DNA of 6,063 nucleotides from positions 1-6,063 of the forward strand of contig CAMYEJ010000083.1 in assembly GCA_947254665.1 (NCBI GenBank), in the 5' to 3' direction. The stretch comes from an uncultured Peptoniphilus sp. (GTDB lineage: Bacteria; Bacillota; Clostridia; Tissierellales; Peptoniphilaceae). Under the pieces are notes generated by a model. That model had not been told where the DNA came from and made no database searches. It saw nothing but the letters and a program-made list of their open reading frames with translations. Positions within the stretch are counted from its first letter, which is position 1. The number at the start of each line of letters is the position of its first letter. A program made the translations under genes and the position numbers. This document shows positions 4,999 through 6,063 of this stretch, one piece after another.

Positions 4999-5999
4999 TA
5001 TTTCACCTCTATAATATTTTTATCAGTAATAACTCCCACTCTCTTTAGGAAGACTCCCTTATCTCTAAATTCACGCATAACTTCTTGTGAATCACTAGGA
5101 TCAAGGGTAAACATAAGTCCTCCAGAAGTTTGAGGGTCAAAAAGAACTTCTTCATATCTGAAATCATCGAAGTCGAATTTAACATCGTTTTTCAAAGAAT
5201 TCCTATTTCTTTGGCCTCCCGCAGTAAATAGGAAGTCTCCAGCAGCCTTAAGCGCACCGTCAATCATAGGAACTTGGTCCTTATAGATAAGAGCACCCTT
5301 GCCTTCAACCATTTCCTTTAAATGGCCCAAAAATCCAAATCCAGTCACATCAGTAACAGAAGTAGGATTAAATTTTCTTAAAATATCAGCCGCATATTTA
5401 TTTAAAGTAACCATGGACTCTTTAGCTTCTTCGTAGCAAGATTTGTCCACTTCCCCTTGAAGATATCCGCCACAGATTAGAGAAACTCCAAGCTTCTTAG
5501 TGATGAAGATTTCGTCACCAACCTTTGAGCCGGTGTTCTTCCAGATCTTGTCAGGATGAACAACCCCAGTAACACTCATACCGTACTTGATTCTCTTGTC
5601 GTGGATACTGTGACCACCGATTAGAGAACCTTTAGCTTCTTTAACCTTTCTAGCTCCACCTTGTAGAATTTCTTGAAGAATAGAAGAATCTTCCTCTTCA
5701 GGAAAACATACGATGTTAAGAGCAGAGATAACTTCACCACCCATAGCATAGATGTCAGAAAGAGCATTGGCAGCTGCGATTTCGCCAAAAGTTGCAGGTT
5801 CCTCCACCATTGCAGGGAAGAAGTCCAAAGTATTTATGATGGCAATATCATCTGTAAGTTTTATGACAGCACCATCGTCCTTGCCTTCGAAACCAACTAT
5901 AATTTCCGGTCTCTTATATATATCTAAAGATTTTAAAATTTCGTCAAGGTTCTCCGCGCCGATCTTCGCATTGCAACCTCCACATACTTCTAGTTTCAA
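4998..5999 (-). CDS. selD: Selenide, water dikinase (selenophosphate synthetase), Cys form
   Basis: A 333-residue enzyme that converts selenide and ATP to selenophosphate, AMP and phosphate. The N-terminus is short but holds the catalytic segment CGGCNAKIGA (6-15). By alignment from memory with E. coli GCGCK, C9 corresponds to the catalytic Cys17 and K12 to Lys20. It is a cysteine form, not a selenocysteine form. Mg-ATP residues are present: GKDDGAV (39-45), NTLDFF (56-61), NALSDIYAMGG (78-88), GGHS (128-131), TDVTGFGFLGHL (216-227) and DPQTSGGL (288-295). The start is a TTG at 5999 with a strong AAGGATGTGA site (6013-6004) ending four bases before it; the only ATG nearby is out of frame. It heads the operon with yedF and DUF3343. 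Confidence 0.96.
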   Translation of the reverse strand: MKLEVCGGCNAKIGAENLDEILKSLDIYKRPEIIVGFEGKDDGAVIKLTDDIAIINTLDFFPAMVEEPATFGEIAAANALSDIYAMGGEVISALNIVCFPEEEDSSILQEILQGGARKVKEAKGSLIGGHSIHDKRIKYGMSVTGVVHPDKIWKNTGSKVGDEIFITKKLGVSLICGGYLQGEVDKSCYEEAKESMVTLNKYAADILRKFNPTSVTDVTGFGFLGHLKEMVEGKGALIYKDQVPMIDGALKAAGDFLFTAGGQRNRNSLKNDVKFDFDDFRYEEVLFDPQTSGGLMFTLDPSDSQEVMREFRDKGVFLKRVGVITDKNIIEVK

Positions 6000-6003
6000 A
6001 AAA

Positions 6004-6013
6004 TCACATCCTT
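6004..6013 (-). promoter_or_regulatory. Strong ribosome binding site that decides the selD TTG start
   Basis: AAGGATGTGA matches nine of ten bases of the ideal AAGGAGGTGA and ends four bases before TTG. This supports TTG at 5999 as the real start of selD. Confidence 0.75.
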
Positions 6014-6045
6014 TCCTTTATTTTACCACAGAGAAAAATAAAAAG

Positions 6046-6051
6046 ATTATA
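6046..6051 (-). promoter_or_regulatory. Candidate -10 box of the selD operon promoter
   Basis: A perfect TATAAT on the minus strand lies about 47 bases before the selD start, which would give a leader of about 40 nt. The -35 would fall beyond the window's right edge and cannot be checked. A second, weaker candidate, TAAAAT at 6025-6020, has no -35 and would leave a very short leader. Confidence 0.5.
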
Positions 6052-6063
6052 CTTTTAAAAAAT

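Noticed and set aside
1..6063. CRISPR arrays, insertion sequences, tRNA or rRNA genes, prophage genes
   Set aside because: No regularly spaced repeats, transposase or integrase motifs, or recognisable RNA gene sequences were seen on either strand. The window is an ordinary tightly packed chromosomal region.

Overview
The window is AT-rich and densely packed. Every convincing gene lies on the minus strand, so transcription runs from high to low coordinates. Strong AAGGAGG-type ribosome binding sites, several TTG start codons, an LrgA/LrgB pair and a clostridial-style selenium gene set point to a low-GC anaerobic Firmicute. A relative of Peptoniphilus or Anaerococcus (Tissierellia) is my best guess, inferred from gene content and composition, not from a marker gene.

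Right part (about 6051 to 4098): a selenium-metabolism operon, selD (selenophosphate synthetase) - yedF (TusA-like plus DsrE-like protein) - a small DUF3343 protein. The genes touch or nearly touch. A TATAAT box lies at the window edge upstream of selD, and a hairpin terminator follows immediately after the DUF3343 stop codon.

Middle and left part (about 4059 to 204): a second likely operon with its own AT-rich promoter region. It begins with a class V aminotransferase-fold, cysteine-desulfurase-like protein of the short subfamily often found next to selenium genes. It continues with a ten-helix EamA/DMT-family transporter, an LrgA/LrgB membrane pair and an NfsA/NfrA-type flavin nitroreductase. 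Three of the four junctions are overlapping stop/start arrangements with the ribosome binding site inside the upstream gene. The fourth is a 36-nt gap.

Left edge (203 to 1): two near-consensus tandem sigma-A promoters point out of the window, each preceded by A/T tracts. They drive either a protein gene that would start at position 13 or a stable-RNA operon. Only the control region is visible.

Working model: SelD makes selenophosphate. YedF, the DUF3343 protein and the desulfurase-like enzyme carry conserved cysteines suited to moving sulfur or selenium as persulfide or perselenide. No selA, selB, selC, selU or molybdenum hydroxylase gene is visible, so the final user of the selenium cannot be named from this window. 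The link of the transporter, LrgAB and nitroreductase to selenium is by operon position only.
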